IMG/VR virus record: IMGVR_UViG_3300025645_000151
Location: 1 to 41,923 of that record
Direction: 5' to 3' (one strand)
DNA: 41,923 nt
DNA from: a virus
Under the pieces are notes generated by a model. The model made no database searches, was not told the DNA's origin, and saw only the letters and a program-made list of their open reading frames with translations. A program made the translations under genes and the position numbers. Shown here one piece after another: positions 1 through 7,597 of this stretch (positions are counted from its first letter, which is position 1; each line of letters starts with the position of its first letter).

Positions 1-1
1 T

Positions 2-760
2 GAGCAAGTTGATGAACTCACGGTAAAAACCTTAAGATCGTACATCAGCAAGGCACAGAAGGACAACACCCAGCGTGTCACTCGAATGGCAGACAAACCA
101 GATCATATGCCTGCGGACAAGGATGAGATGCGTAAGTTACGAAAGCGACAAAAGGGTGTGGTAAATGCGAAGACTGATATCGCCATGCGTAGGATTGCCG
201 GTAAAGATTACAGAAAGCGTATGGGTGAAGATGTCGAACTCGATGAACTCAAGATGCCTAAAGGTGGACTAGAAAAAGGCACATTCAAGAACCCTGCTCT
301 CATGCTCAAACTTCTCACCACAGGTGGCAAGGGAAAGCGTAAGAGAAAGGTAGAAGAAGAGAAGAAGGATAAGATCAAGGTCAAACTCGATCCCAAGAAG
401 AAGATTGGTTATGAGGTACGATCCGTTGGACCAGGCGGCAAGACTACCGTCACCAAGCGTAGAGATATGCCTGGTCAGGAGGACGTAGGAGAAGCGTCTG
501 CTGCGTGGCAGCGTAAAGAGGGGAAGAACAAGGAGGGTGGACTCAACGCAGCAGGGAGAGCATCCTACGAGCGTGAGAACCCCGGTAGCGATCTCAAAGC
601 ACCCGTCTCCGCAGAGCAAGCGAAGAAGAGCAAGGGTGGTAAGGCAGCAAAGAGACGCAAGTCGTTCTGTGCTAGAATGGGTGGAATGCCTGGTGCAATG
701 AAGGACGAAAAGGGTAGACCAACTCGTAAGGCATTAGCCCTTCGTAAGTGGGACTGCTGA
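2..760 (+). CDS. Basic phage protein with C-terminal KSFCARM motif (5' partial)
   Basis: The reading frame is open from base 2 through the first internal ATG at 86, so the true start lies upstream of the window. The visible upstream part reads VDELTVKTLRSYISKAQKD, a helical segment of a kind I associate with marine phage head-region proteins. The protein is extremely rich in Lys and Arg. It ends with a compact motif (KSFCARMGG, then MKDEKGRPTRKAL and LRKWDC) that recurs as a small C-terminal module of unknown function in marine phage proteins. The stop at 758-760 abuts the stop of the convergent minus gene. A role in the head or in DNA packaging is only a guess from the base composition of the protein. 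I am confident that it is coding but not of its function. Confidence 0.75.
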   Translation, partial: EQVDELTVKTLRSYISKAQKDNTQRVTRMADKPDHMPADKDEMRKLRKRQKGVVNAKTDIAMRRIAGKDYRKRMGEDVELDELKMPKGGLEKGTFKNPALMLKLLTTGGKGKRKRKVEEEKKDKIKVKLDPKKKIGYEVRSVGPGGKTTVTKRRDMPGQEDVGEASAAWQRKEGKNKEGGLNAAGRASYERENPGSDLKAPVSAEQAKKSKGGKAAKRRKSFCARMGGMPGAMKDEKGRPTRKALALRKWDC

Positions 761-2059
761 TTAAGGCTGAAAACCAATCTTATCAGATCCGCTTGCTAAT
801 CCATTTTTGGTTCTAATCTTCAATGCGTCTTCTTCGTCGAACTGTGTGCTACCTTTAATATCCCACTCAGGAACACCATTTGAGTTCTGTTTATAGACAA
901 CATAGTAGACTTGATTTTTAATAGAGTCTGTAAATATTTTAGTTACTGGACAAGCACCTGTTGTTTTAGTTTCTTCTTCAATTATCTTTTCACAGGCATA
1001 ATTAATGGCTGTGCTTGCCACCGCTCCAGATTTTACTGTTTTATGGTTTTCTTTTATTGCCCTTTGTATTGTTTCATTAGTATCAATGAACGTAGTCCAT
1101 AACTTTTGATCGTAGTTTTTCTTTTTATTAACAAAATCAGCAACTGCTTTGGTAGTGATGCCTGGATATTTTCTTTTTAGATTACTTTTTTTACTCATTA
1201 AATATCCGACTCCAGCAACACCTCCTGTAGCAATTGGATTATCGTCTAATACTCTTAGTAAGCCATACTGTATAGTTTTCGACCATTTTCTCTTAACAGT
1301 AGTTTGTCTGTTTATCAAATCTAAAACATCTTGTGGTTTTACAACATTCGTCGAACCTGGCTTTGCTTTTGCCGATATAACAATTTGACGCTCATTTGCT
1401 CCTGAACCACTATAAACAGCATAATCCATCAACGGATAGTTTGGTAGATCTGGGAACCAAGACTTAGCATTTCTTGATATATCATATTTTATATTACAAC
1501 ATTTTTTTAGAAGATCAAATGCGACTATTGCCATTGGACCAATCACTTCTGAAAAATCAGTTTTTACCGCGTTCACAAATGAAGTTTGTTTTTTAACTTC
1601 GTTATATGCTTCTGCTAACTCAGTATCAGAAATGTAGTCTCCTTGACTGTGGTATAATACGAGAAGATCTAGATATTCTTTTTGTGCAGGATTTAAATCA
1701 TCCCTGCTTTCTATAGATTTACGGAGAGTATCTTGTAACTTATCGATTGTATACTTAGGGCCTTCTTTAATATTAAATGCTTGTGGCTTAAGGCTTGCTT
1801 GTGATGATTTAGCACTACCAGGCTTTACCATATCATCTAAATTTATTCTGACGGATTTACCATCAAACTTAACTAATGCTCTGAGTTCGTATTTACCCTC
1901 ATTGATAAATGTTACCTTATCGCCTTTTTTGAATTTACCTATGCTTTTCTGACCTGTTGCATCATACATTGTGGCATTATCTTTTTTGACTGTCGTGTCA
2001 ATAGACTTATGCTGCTTGTATTTGTCATTCCAGTTCGCAATACCTCTTCGTCCAGCCAT
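761..2059 (-). CDS. Conserved-looking phage protein of unknown function, 432 aa
   Basis: This long minus-strand ORF has a good ribosome site (GGAG, eight bases before ATG 2059) and a perfect TATAAATA late box on the same strand at 2084-2091, so it is probably made late. The N-terminal part (about residues 40-85) alternates charged and hydrophobic residues (KFKKGDKVTFI, then LRALVKFDGKSVRINL) like a small beta-barrel of SH3 type. A central block (about 195-250) contains FPDLPNYPLMDYAVY and then QIVISAKAK; the D-x(n)-S-x-K spacing faintly recalls a restriction-like nuclease core. There is no signal peptide or clear membrane segment. I do not recognise the family. The nuclease idea is weak. Confidence 0.7.
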   Translation of the reverse strand: MAGRRGIANWNDKYKQHKSIDTTVKKDNATMYDATGQKSIGKFKKGDKVTFINEGKYELRALVKFDGKSVRINLDDMVKPGSAKSSQASLKPQAFNIKEGPKYTIDKLQDTLRKSIESRDDLNPAQKEYLDLLVLYHSQGDYISDTELAEAYNEVKKQTSFVNAVKTDFSEVIGPMAIVAFDLLKKCCNIKYDISRNAKSWFPDLPNYPLMDYAVYSGSGANERQIVISAKAKPGSTNVVKPQDVLDLINRQTTVKRKWSKTIQYGLLRVLDDNPIATGGVAGVGYLMSKKSNLKRKYPGITTKAVADFVNKKKNYDQKLWTTFIDTNETIQRAIKENHKTVKSGAVASTAINYACEKIIEEETKTTGACPVTKIFTDSIKNQVYYVVYKQNSNGVPEWDIKGSTQFDEEDALKIRTKNGLASGSDKIGFQP

Positions 2060-2080
2060 GGGTAATCTCCAAAGTTCTAC

Positions 2081-2108
2081 TTGTATTTATACGGAGAGGT
2101 GCTATACT
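2081..2108 (+). promoter_or_regulatory. Candidate sigma70-like promoter for the tRNA
   Basis: TTGTAT at 2081-2086 and TATACT at 2103-2108 are separated by 16 bases, the same spacer as the two stronger promoters at 7097 and 12554. Transcription would begin just before the tRNA at 2121. The -35 match is only partial. Confidence 0.45.
2084..2091 (-). promoter_or_regulatory. T4-type late promoter box (TATAAATA) for the 432-aa gene
   Basis: The plus strand reads TATTTATA, so the minus strand carries an exact TATAAATA, the consensus late -10 box used by T4-like phages with gp55 and gp33. It lies 25 bases upstream of the minus-strand ATG at 2059. It falls inside the promoter region proposed for the plus-strand tRNA, so the two promoters physically overlap. 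Confidence 0.65.
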
Positions 2109-2120
2109 ATAGCAACAAAC

Positions 2121-2204
2121 GCCGAGGTGGCGGAATTGGCATACGCAGCAGACTTAAAATCTGCCGTCCTTATGGACATACGGGTTCGAGTCCCGTCCTC
2201 GGTA
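2121..2204 (+). tRNA. tRNA-Leu (UAA anticodon)
   Basis: This is an 84-base class II tRNA. The acceptor stem pairs GCCGAGG with CCTCGGT, with a G-U pair at position 1-72. The anticodon stem GCAGA/TCTGC carries the loop CTTAAAA, giving anticodon UAA. A long variable arm (GTCCTTATGGAC) is typical of leucine tRNAs. The T arm contains GGTTCGAGTCC. The discriminator base is A and CCA is not encoded, so host enzymes must add it. It would read UUA, and by wobble UUG, leucine codons. It sits between a plus promoter and a late promoter. Confidence 0.95.
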
Positions 2205-2209
2205 TTGAT

Positions 2210-2217
2210 TATAAATA
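2210..2217 (+). promoter_or_regulatory. T4-type late promoter box (TATAAATA)
   Basis: An exact TATAAATA lies six bases after the tRNA and 17 bases before ATG 2235. By T4 precedent it would be read late by host RNA polymerase carrying a gp55-like sigma and a gp33-like co-activator. It would drive the plus-strand genes that follow: the small protein, the protease/dockerin protein and the holin-like gene. Confidence 0.65.
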
Positions 2218-2234
2218 GTGGTGGAGGAACCACT

Positions 2235-2438
2235 ATGAATACTCGCAAAGAGAACGAAGGAAGAAAAACTAAAAAAGAAGCAACCCATTACTGGCCAACT
2301 CGACTTCGAGTCGATGGTAAGGCTGTGTGGATTTTACTCACCGATGCAGAGGTTCATAGGGCTGCAAAGCGAGCAGAAAATAATCCAGAAGATGTTCCTG
2401 GCTTATGGACAAGAATCCGACTTGTATTTGGACTTTGA
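2235..2438 (+). CDS. Small hypothetical phage protein, 67 aa
   Basis: The start at ATG 2235 is preceded by GGAGG with suitable spacing and lies 17 bases after a late-promoter box. An earlier in-frame ATG at 1971 would run the frame backwards through the tRNA and is therefore rejected. The protein is basic at its N terminus (RKENEGRKTKKE), then has YWPTRLRVDGKAVWILLTDAE, suggesting a small DNA- or protein-binding fold. It has no recognised family. It is followed 15 bases later by the 1059-residue gene and is probably co-transcribed with it. Confidence 0.6.
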   Translation: MNTRKENEGRKTKKEATHYWPTRLRVDGKAVWILLTDAEVHRAAKRAENNPEDVPGLWTRIRLVFGL

Positions 2439-2453
2439 CTAAAGGAGACATCA

Positions 2454-5400
2454 ATGAGACTACAGTACACATACGAAGAGAGCGACTGCTACGAATACGA
2501 TCCACCCGCAACCTTTATTAATGGTGCGCCTCCAACACGAACTGAAGGTATTCCAGTTGGTTGGAAAAAAGGATCCTTTGCAGAACAAGACGGACTAGAT
2601 CTTTCCTCTTTCAATGTTCGCAACCGCCGATATAACAACAAAGCAGGTAACACTAACCTAGACGATATCAACAACTGGAACAGTGGTTACTGGGCAACAG
2701 TTTTGATTACACCCAAGCACGCGATCGGTTGTCGTCACTACTGGAGAACGGTTCCAACACAAGAACGCAAGCAGCGTTTTATGGGCAAGAGTGGTAAGAT
2801 GTATTACCCCGAGTGGGAATCAACTACCGAGTTTAATGGTGATCGTATTCTCATTACATTCAAAGAAGAACTGCCTGATGATGTCACTCCTATCGAGGGA
2901 TGTGATGTCGGTTATGTGCCAGTCGGAAGTAAGATCTACCAGTTGACCAATCAGGGTATGCTTCACTATATGTACACCAAGGGTGGTAAGGTTGCAACTT
3001 GGGGTAGTGGACCAACTCGCGTCTATGACTTTGAGTACGAAGTTGATCCTGTTATGGGCGAACGCGAAGCAATCTGGAGCGGTGACTCTGGTACTCCTAC
3101 ATTCGTCAAGGACGAACAGAACGGCAAACTATACTGGCTTGGAAACAAGTGGGGTGGTTTCCCATTCTCACGAGAGAGTAACTCAACAATGGAAATCGTT
3201 GAACACCTCAAGGGATTAACCAGCGACGATCGTCCTACTGGTTATGATTGGAAGATCGCACAACTCAGTGGTGGAGAAATGGATTATAATAATGATGGTG
3301 TAATCGACTCTGCCGATTTGGGTCATGTTCTTGCTGCATTCGGTATGGATGCAAAGGGATATTATGAACAGTTCGACCTCAACGATGATGGTAAGGTTGA
3401 TTCTGGTGATATGGGTAAGATTTTTGCTAAGTGGGGCGTAACTGCCGACATGGTAACTTTCGATCCAGATAATCCACCACCACCAATTCAAGACGAAGAG
3501 AAGAAAATCGTTCTGACACCTGGCACTGGTTTTGATGCATTCTTCGCAAGTGACTTTGATACTCCTGCTAGGTTTGGTCAATCTATTGCCGCCGCAGAAT
3601 ATATTCAATCACAGGATGTTGATGGTAATCCCATCAAATCGAATGATGATACTTTCGCAGCAGACTCACACCCGACTCTTGCTCTCGGACAACCAAACAT
3701 TTTTACCACAGATAAAGATTGTGATATTGATGTTTATACTTTTCATGGGTCAGGAATCAAAGAAGTTCTAGTTTCTGCTGATGGAGGCGAAGAAATAAAT
3801 GCGATTCTTGTTCCAGACGAAACAACCGATGGTTATGGCGGCCACTACAAAATACCAATAACAAAAGAAGGTATTGGTGCTGGTAAGAATACAGAACTTC
3901 GTATCACTGCTGTTCCAGAAAATGGATATACCAGAACTGTACAGATGTTCCTTTCCTATACCGAAGGAGAAAATCGTGTCAAGGTTGATTCATCTGTTAC
4001 GATCGCCGATGGTATTGGACTCGTAAATAAGTTATTCGATGAAACGAAGAGAAATATTCTGGAACTAACTGAAAGTGCAGAATATGAACTCGGAAGTGAT
4101 GCAACTTTACTTCGTGACTTTGGCTGGATTGAAGTAGAAGCACCAGAAGGTATCGAAGCAGTCATTGATGTTTCTTATGGTAGTGTAAACTACGGCAAGA
4201 GGCCCAAGGTTCATCAGGTAAAATGGAACAACATAGTTTTCCGTTCTATGGTGAAGTTAAACGATCCTCTTGCTCTTACACGAGGTAATGGTGGATTCTA
4301 TCTAGAAGACACTCCTCGAACCACTCGTTGGTGGTTAGATGGCTGTAGAACTGAAAGTAACTGGTTCTCTCAAACTATAGACGGAACTCCTATGTGGGAA
4401 CTCACAGATGATGATGAGAATATTCCGAACGGAGCAAACATCTTCCGTAATGTTTACAATCAGCAGATTTACTACACCAACTGTTTTGATTCTGAAACCT
4501 ACTATGGTTATGGTAATGCTAGACTTGTAAACAACTGTGTTCTTGATCGAAACTACATGGACGCATTGACAAATGTCAAGGCAGTTATCAATAGTAAATC
4601 AACTCGCAAGTTGAATCCTCGGGCAAAATCACGACACGCAGATCACTTCCAGCAGTTTGCGGGAAGGGCCAACGATTTCGTCAACAACCAAGGCGAAGAG
4701 TTTGTTGTTGCTCCCGTGATGAACAGACTTCTTTACGGATATGAAGGTCATGACGAGTATCAATATGTTCAGCAGTTTGGATTCTTCGGCACTGGTAAAG
4801 AATACTACTGCGACATTGCACATGTTAAATCGAAGTGGACTGGTGTAATGTCTACTGCGGGTATCGCTCAGATCGGAATCCGTTATGATCATATTCTAAA
4901 CATTGGTCTTATCAGTGAAAACGGCGGATTAATATATCGAAGTGACGGAAAGCAATATGGTCCTTGTTTAATCAAGGATATAAACATGCAGTCATTGAGC
5001 AATGGAACCATCAGTCCTCTGAATCAACCTACAGGTGTAACCGAGTTTCGTGAAGCAGGTGAGATTTCACCACCCATGACTTATAGTGGAATCCCAACAG
5101 ACGATAGTAACCTAATCACTAAGTTTTCTTGGTTTGTTCCACCCAAAGCACTTGGACCCGAAACTGAAATCGGAAATATGTATATCAAGGACGGTGTTGG
5201 CGAAGGTTCTCTTTGGTTGGGAACTAAAGCAAAGTCATGGACTGGCATTATGACTCCAGACTCTGAAGGTGAAGAGATTCATCTTGCAGAGGTATTTGGA
5301 TTGGATGCAGATAGTTGGAACGAAAGATCGAGATTTGCATACACATACTCACCGAAAAGTATTTTGACGGGTATGACACTCACATGCTTCCCAACAAGAG

Positions 5401-5633
5401 AAGCAGGAGAAGAGTTTATTGCCTCTGCTGGTGAACAAGGTTGGTGGTTGAAGATCACCACTGATAAGGGGTTTGCATACTCGAAATCACCTCTTAATCT
5501 CAGAGCAGGTGACTCGAAACTTGTGAGTGTTCCAAATCTCAGTTCCGGGAGTCTGGGCGGTGATTGGTTAAATATAGAAGAAATGGTTGAATCAACAACT
5601 GGAATTCTTTTTGAATTAAAGACAATGAACTAA
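2454..5633 (+). CDS. Trypsin-like protease with dockerin-type repeats and large C-terminal region, 1059 aa
   Basis: Residues about 75-255 look like a chymotrypsin-fold serine protease: ITPKHAIGCRHYW supplies a candidate His95, FNGDRILITF a candidate Asp130, and WSGDSGTPTF the Ser212 nucleophile. Residues about 277-328 contain two calcium-loop motifs, DYNNDGVIDSADLG and DLNDDGKVDSGDMG, each followed by a hydrophobic helix: a type I dockerin arrangement. A proline-rich linker follows (NPPPPIQDE). The remaining 700 residues contain strand-rich stretches with NNCVLDRNYMDAL and RHADHFQQFAG, reminiscent of right-handed beta-helix proteins. There is no signal peptide. The ribosome site is AAAGGAG before ATG 2454. 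A virion surface or self-processing role is inferred; a plain tail-spike remains possible. Confidence 0.7.
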   Translation: MRLQYTYEESDCYEYDPPATFINGAPPTRTEGIPVGWKKGSFAEQDGLDLSSFNVRNRRYNNKAGNTNLDDINNWNSGYWATVLITPKHAIGCRHYWRTVPTQERKQRFMGKSGKMYYPEWESTTEFNGDRILITFKEELPDDVTPIEGCDVGYVPVGSKIYQLTNQGMLHYMYTKGGKVATWGSGPTRVYDFEYEVDPVMGEREAIWSGDSGTPTFVKDEQNGKLYWLGNKWGGFPFSRESNSTMEIVEHLKGLTSDDRPTGYDWKIAQLSGGEMDYNNDGVIDSADLGHVLAAFGMDAKGYYEQFDLNDDGKVDSGDMGKIFAKWGVTADMVTFDPDNPPPPIQDEEKKIVLTPGTGFDAFFASDFDTPARFGQSIAAAEYIQSQDVDGNPIKSNDDTFAADSHPTLALGQPNIFTTDKDCDIDVYTFHGSGIKEVLVSADGGEEINAILVPDETTDGYGGHYKIPITKEGIGAGKNTELRITAVPENGYTRTVQMFLSYTEGENRVKVDSSVTIADGIGLVNKLFDETKRNILELTESAEYELGSDATLLRDFGWIEVEAPEGIEAVIDVSYGSVNYGKRPKVHQVKWNNIVFRSMVKLNDPLALTRGNGGFYLEDTPRTTRWWLDGCRTESNWFSQTIDGTPMWELTDDDENIPNGANIFRNVYNQQIYYTNCFDSETYYGYGNARLVNNCVLDRNYMDALTNVKAVINSKSTRKLNPRAKSRHADHFQQFAGRANDFVNNQGEEFVVAPVMNRLLYGYEGHDEYQYVQQFGFFGTGKEYYCDIAHVKSKWTGVMSTAGIAQIGIRYDHILNIGLISENGGLIYRSDGKQYGPCLIKDINMQSLSNGTISPLNQPTGVTEFREAGEISPPMTYSGIPTDDSNLITKFSWFVPPKALGPETEIGNMYIKDGVGEGSLWLGTKAKSWTGIMTPDSEGEEIHLAEVFGLDADSWNERSRFAYTYSPKSILTGMTLTCFPTREAGEEFIASAGEQGWWLKITTDKGFAYSKSPLNLRAGDSKLVSVPNLSSGSLGGDWLNIEEMVESTTGILFELKTMN

Positions 5634-5657
5634 ATAGAAAGGTAAAAGGAGATTATT

Positions 5658-5930
5658 ATGGCTACAGTAAAGACAACAACGGATCCAAAGCCAGGTGTGA
5701 AGTCCACCGAGTTTTGGGCAGCAATTGGAATTGGTGGACTTCCACTACTTGAAGGCACGGGTTGGTTTAAGAACTGGCCCATCACAGAAGGCGGAGAGAT
5801 CGCCATGTGGAGTGTAGCAGGTGCAGTGATGTGCAGTTACATTTGGAGTCGAGCATGGGTAAAGGTATCAACGAAGGGAGCAGCAGATGATATTGAGATC
5901 ATTAACGCTAGCAGCCGTACTGGCAAGTAA
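5658..5930 (+). CDS. Holin-like small membrane protein, 90 aa
   Basis: The protein has a short polar N terminus and then KSTEFWAAIGIGGLPLLEG (about residues 15-34) and EIAMWSVAGAVMCSYIWSRAW (about 47-67), two hydrophobic segments separated by a short turn, with a charged tail. The KSTEFW opening, two helices and SRxW end resemble small phage holins that permeabilise the inner membrane at lysis. AAGGAG precedes ATG 5658 with good spacing. The next gene starts inside its last 44 bases. No endolysin is adjacent; the nearest wall hydrolase is the SleB-like gene on the minus strand at 9105. Holin is the best guess, but another small membrane protein cannot be excluded. Confidence 0.55.
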   Translation: MATVKTTTDPKPGVKSTEFWAAIGIGGLPLLEGTGWFKNWPITEGGEIAMWSVAGAVMCSYIWSRAWVKVSTKGAADDIEIINASSRTGK

Positions 5931-6717
5931 TAGTGCTTTCGCACAGGACATCGATTGTCCTCCACGAATGCCTAAACCAACTACAACGACCAGACTCCCT
6001 CAGTTGAGTGACGAAGGTGTAGAATCTATTCTCACCATTTCTGAAGGTGATGTAGGAGATCGACAGGTAGTTGCAGTTTATGAACGACCAATGGGTGATT
6101 ATGTTGGACCGTTTGGTCTAGACGGTACAGTCGAATGGACGAACAGCACTTCAGTTGCTCGTACCATGAGCATTCGTCTTACCGTTCAACTCAGTGATGG
6201 TATCATTCCTATTATTCCAGAACAGTATTCTGGTTTAGTTTGTTGGGAAGCCAGCACAAAGAGAATCATTACCGTCGTGAGTCAGCGTGTAGAAGCAGGC
6301 GAAAATATCGAAGTCCCAGTTATATGGGACATCGTAACTCGTCTCGAAGGACAACTCGCAGACTTTAATGGTGATGGTTGGGTCGATGAACTTGATCAGA
6401 CACTCTTGATTGGCGCACTCGGAACCGACAATCCTCTGTACGATCTAAACAAAGATGGTGTAGTGGACATGTTGGACATGGAACTTCTATTCCAAGCCAT
6501 CTCGGATTCTTGGAACGATCAGATCGAGGCTGCGAACGGTGGGGGTGATGTTGACCCCACCGATCCACCTGATCCCCCAATCGAGATCACTGAGGACTTC
6601 AACCCTCTATGGGAGTCTGCTGATCACATTCTACTCTTGACTATGAACGAGACTCCGAACGACAATGCCCGAGGAGGGCATTTTATCGTCCCAAAAGCGG
6701 AGTGGCGGTTGATCTAG
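5887..6717 (+). CDS. Secreted dockerin-containing protein, 276 aa (zero-frame product)
   Basis: The N terminus (MILRSLTLAAVLASNSAFAQ) is a textbook signal peptide with likely cleavage after AFA. Residues about 35-150 look like a beta-sandwich. Residues 159-209 hold two calcium-loop motifs, DFNGDGWVDELDQ and DLNKDGVVDMLDM, each followed by a helix: a type I dockerin pair. A Pro/Asp-rich linker (DPTDPPDPP) follows. AAGGGAG precedes ATG 5887, and the start overlaps the holin-like gene by 44 bases, suggesting coupled translation. The zero frame ends at 6717, but a C CCA AAA heptamer at 6690-6696 would carry ribosomes into the next ORF and give a protein of about 400 residues. Export across the host membrane is inferred from the signal peptide. 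Confidence 0.7.
   Translation: MILRSLTLAAVLASNSAFAQDIDCPPRMPKPTTTTRLPQLSDEGVESILTISEGDVGDRQVVAVYERPMGDYVGPFGLDGTVEWTNSTSVARTMSIRLTVQLSDGIIPIIPEQYSGLVCWEASTKRIITVVSQRVEAGENIEVPVIWDIVTRLEGQLADFNGDGWVDELDQTLLIGALGTDNPLYDLNKDGVVDMLDMELLFQAISDSWNDQIEAANGGGDVDPTDPPDPPIEITEDFNPLWESADHILLLTMNETPNDNARGGHFIVPKAEWRLI
6690..6696 (+). other. Candidate -1 frameshift heptamer (C CCA AAA)
   Basis: In the frame of the secreted dockerin gene the codons are GTC CCA AAA GCG, so bases 6690-6696 form C CCA AAA, which fits X XXY YYZ. Slipping back one base continues as AGC GGA GTG GCG GTT, which is the frame of the ORF ending at 7100. That ORF has no ATG until near its end and no ribosome site at its GTG. A real indel in the genome or an assembly error would look the same. 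Confidence 0.4.
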
Positions 6718-7100
6718 TCAAGGGTGATTTCGGTGTCGCAGATGACACTGGATCAGGAGGACCAGCCGCCATTTCAGCATCTACTTATGGATATCAATCT
6801 GTTAATCTATCTGATGGTGAAGTGACTGTTGATGAATGGGTTGCAGCAAACCCGAATGCAAAATGGGTCGTTGAGATCTACCGTGATGGAGAAATCATTC
6901 ACCAGTTGGCAACAGACTCTGCCAACGTTACGGGGTATGCTCAAATCCAACAGCCAGATGGCAGTAAGCAGTACGGCAATGGAGTCTGGTGGGCAGCGGT
7001 GATAAAGCCTGAAGATTTTCAGGTAGGAGATGTGTGGAAAGTTTACGGGTGGAATGATATGGGGGAAAATATTTCTGCCTATCCACCCGACAGGACTTGA
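6702..7100 (+). CDS. C-terminal extension of the secreted dockerin protein, or separate 132-aa protein
   Basis: The frame is open upstream of the GTG at 6702 and contains only one methionine, near its end, so an independent start is doubtful; the closest GGAGG is some 27 bases away. The sequence (VEIYRDGEIIHQLATDSA, then GVWWAAVIKPEDFQVGD) looks like a beta-sandwich. It is most simply read as the second half of the preceding secreted protein, reached by a -1 shift at 6690-6696. The stop TGA (7098-7100) lies inside the -35 box of the next promoter. No family is recognised. Confidence 0.55.
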   Translation: MAVDLVKGDFGVADDTGSGGPAAISASTYGYQSVNLSDGEVTVDEWVAANPNAKWVVEIYRDGEIIHQLATDSANVTGYAQIQQPDGSKQYGNGVWWAAVIKPEDFQVGDVWKVYGWNDMGENISAYPPDRT

Positions 7101-7124
7101 CAAAGATCGTAGATGTGGTATAAT
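7097..7124 (+). promoter_or_regulatory. Consensus sigma70-type promoter of the small-gene operon
   Basis: A perfect TTGACA (7097-7102), a 16-base spacer and a perfect TATAAT (7119-7124) preceded by GTGG make this one of the two strongest promoters in the window. The match to host-type consensus suggests early transcription by unmodified host polymerase. The expected start point is at or beside 7131, which is the ATG of the first gene. Confidence 0.8.
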
Positions 7125-7130
7125 TTGTGC

Positions 7131-7319
7131 ATGAACAAGAAGCGACATCTCGATCAGTTCGATTTGGAAGCGGAGAAAGAGGGGGGTGCCATTCGTCAAC
7201 ACGGTGGCATCCCCACTTCTCGCTTAGGTAAAGGCATCACCAAGCAGCGTAAGATGCACGCTCGCGGTGAATGTATTCAGACTACTCGTATCATCAAAAG
7301 AGGAAAATGGCTCGTATGA
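7131..7319 (+). CDS. Small hypothetical protein, 62 aa, possibly translated from a leaderless mRNA
   Basis: The protein is small, polar and basic (MNKKRHLDQFDLEAEKEGG, later TSRLGKGITKQRKMHARGE), with no recognised domain. The ATG at 7131 lies six bases after the -10 box, about where transcription should begin, and there is no ribosome site in front, so the message may be leaderless. An in-frame ATG at 7113 lies inside the promoter and could only be used from upstream transcripts. The last four bases overlap the next start as ATGA. It is first in a chain of overlapping small genes reaching 9104. Confidence 0.55.
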   Translation: MNKKRHLDQFDLEAEKEGGAIRQHGGIPTSRLGKGITKQRKMHARGECIQTTRIIKRGKWLV

Positions 7320-7597
7320 CTGACAAGACTATGGTAAAAGTTCTGCCCCGTATGGTAGAAGAATGGATTGGTATGGAAGACATTTGTTTTATTACTGGTA
7401 AGATCATCGGCAAGAATGATCGGGCCCGATGGACCGACGAGTTTGATGGTTGGATTTCTGAACGAGGACAGGAGATCGTCGAAGCAGACGCCCGTGGTCC
7501 TGCTCCTGATCCAGAGTCTCTGATCATTTTCGCAGAGTGGTATGCAAAAGACGAAGCAAACGCCGCGAACGACGAGTGGAGGCAAGGATACCGATGA
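7316..7597 (+). CDS. Small acidic hypothetical protein, 93 aa
   Basis: I chose ATG 7316 because it forms an ATGA overlap with the preceding stop, the arrangement also seen at 7594 and 7851; ATG 7307 is possible, but its AGAGG is too close. The protein contains MVEEWIGMEDICFITGKIIG, then ARWTDEFDGWISERGQEIVEA and a Trp/Asp-rich end. The CFITGK segment is not enough to call a nucleotide-binding site. There is no membrane segment and no recognised family. Its position in the operon suggests an early accessory function. Confidence 0.6.
   Translation: MTDKTMVKVLPRMVEEWIGMEDICFITGKIIGKNDRARWTDEFDGWISERGQEIVEADARGPAPDPESLIIFAEWYAKDEANAANDEWRQGYR

Noticed and set aside
1971-2234. Upstream extension of the 67-residue plus gene to ATG 1971
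   Set aside because: The extension runs through the tRNA and antisense to the 432-aa gene; ATG 2235 has a good ribosome site and a late box.
5626-5640. CTAAATA before the holin-like gene as a late box
   Set aside because: Two mismatches to TATAAATA, in AT-rich DNA that includes a stop codon; too weak to call.
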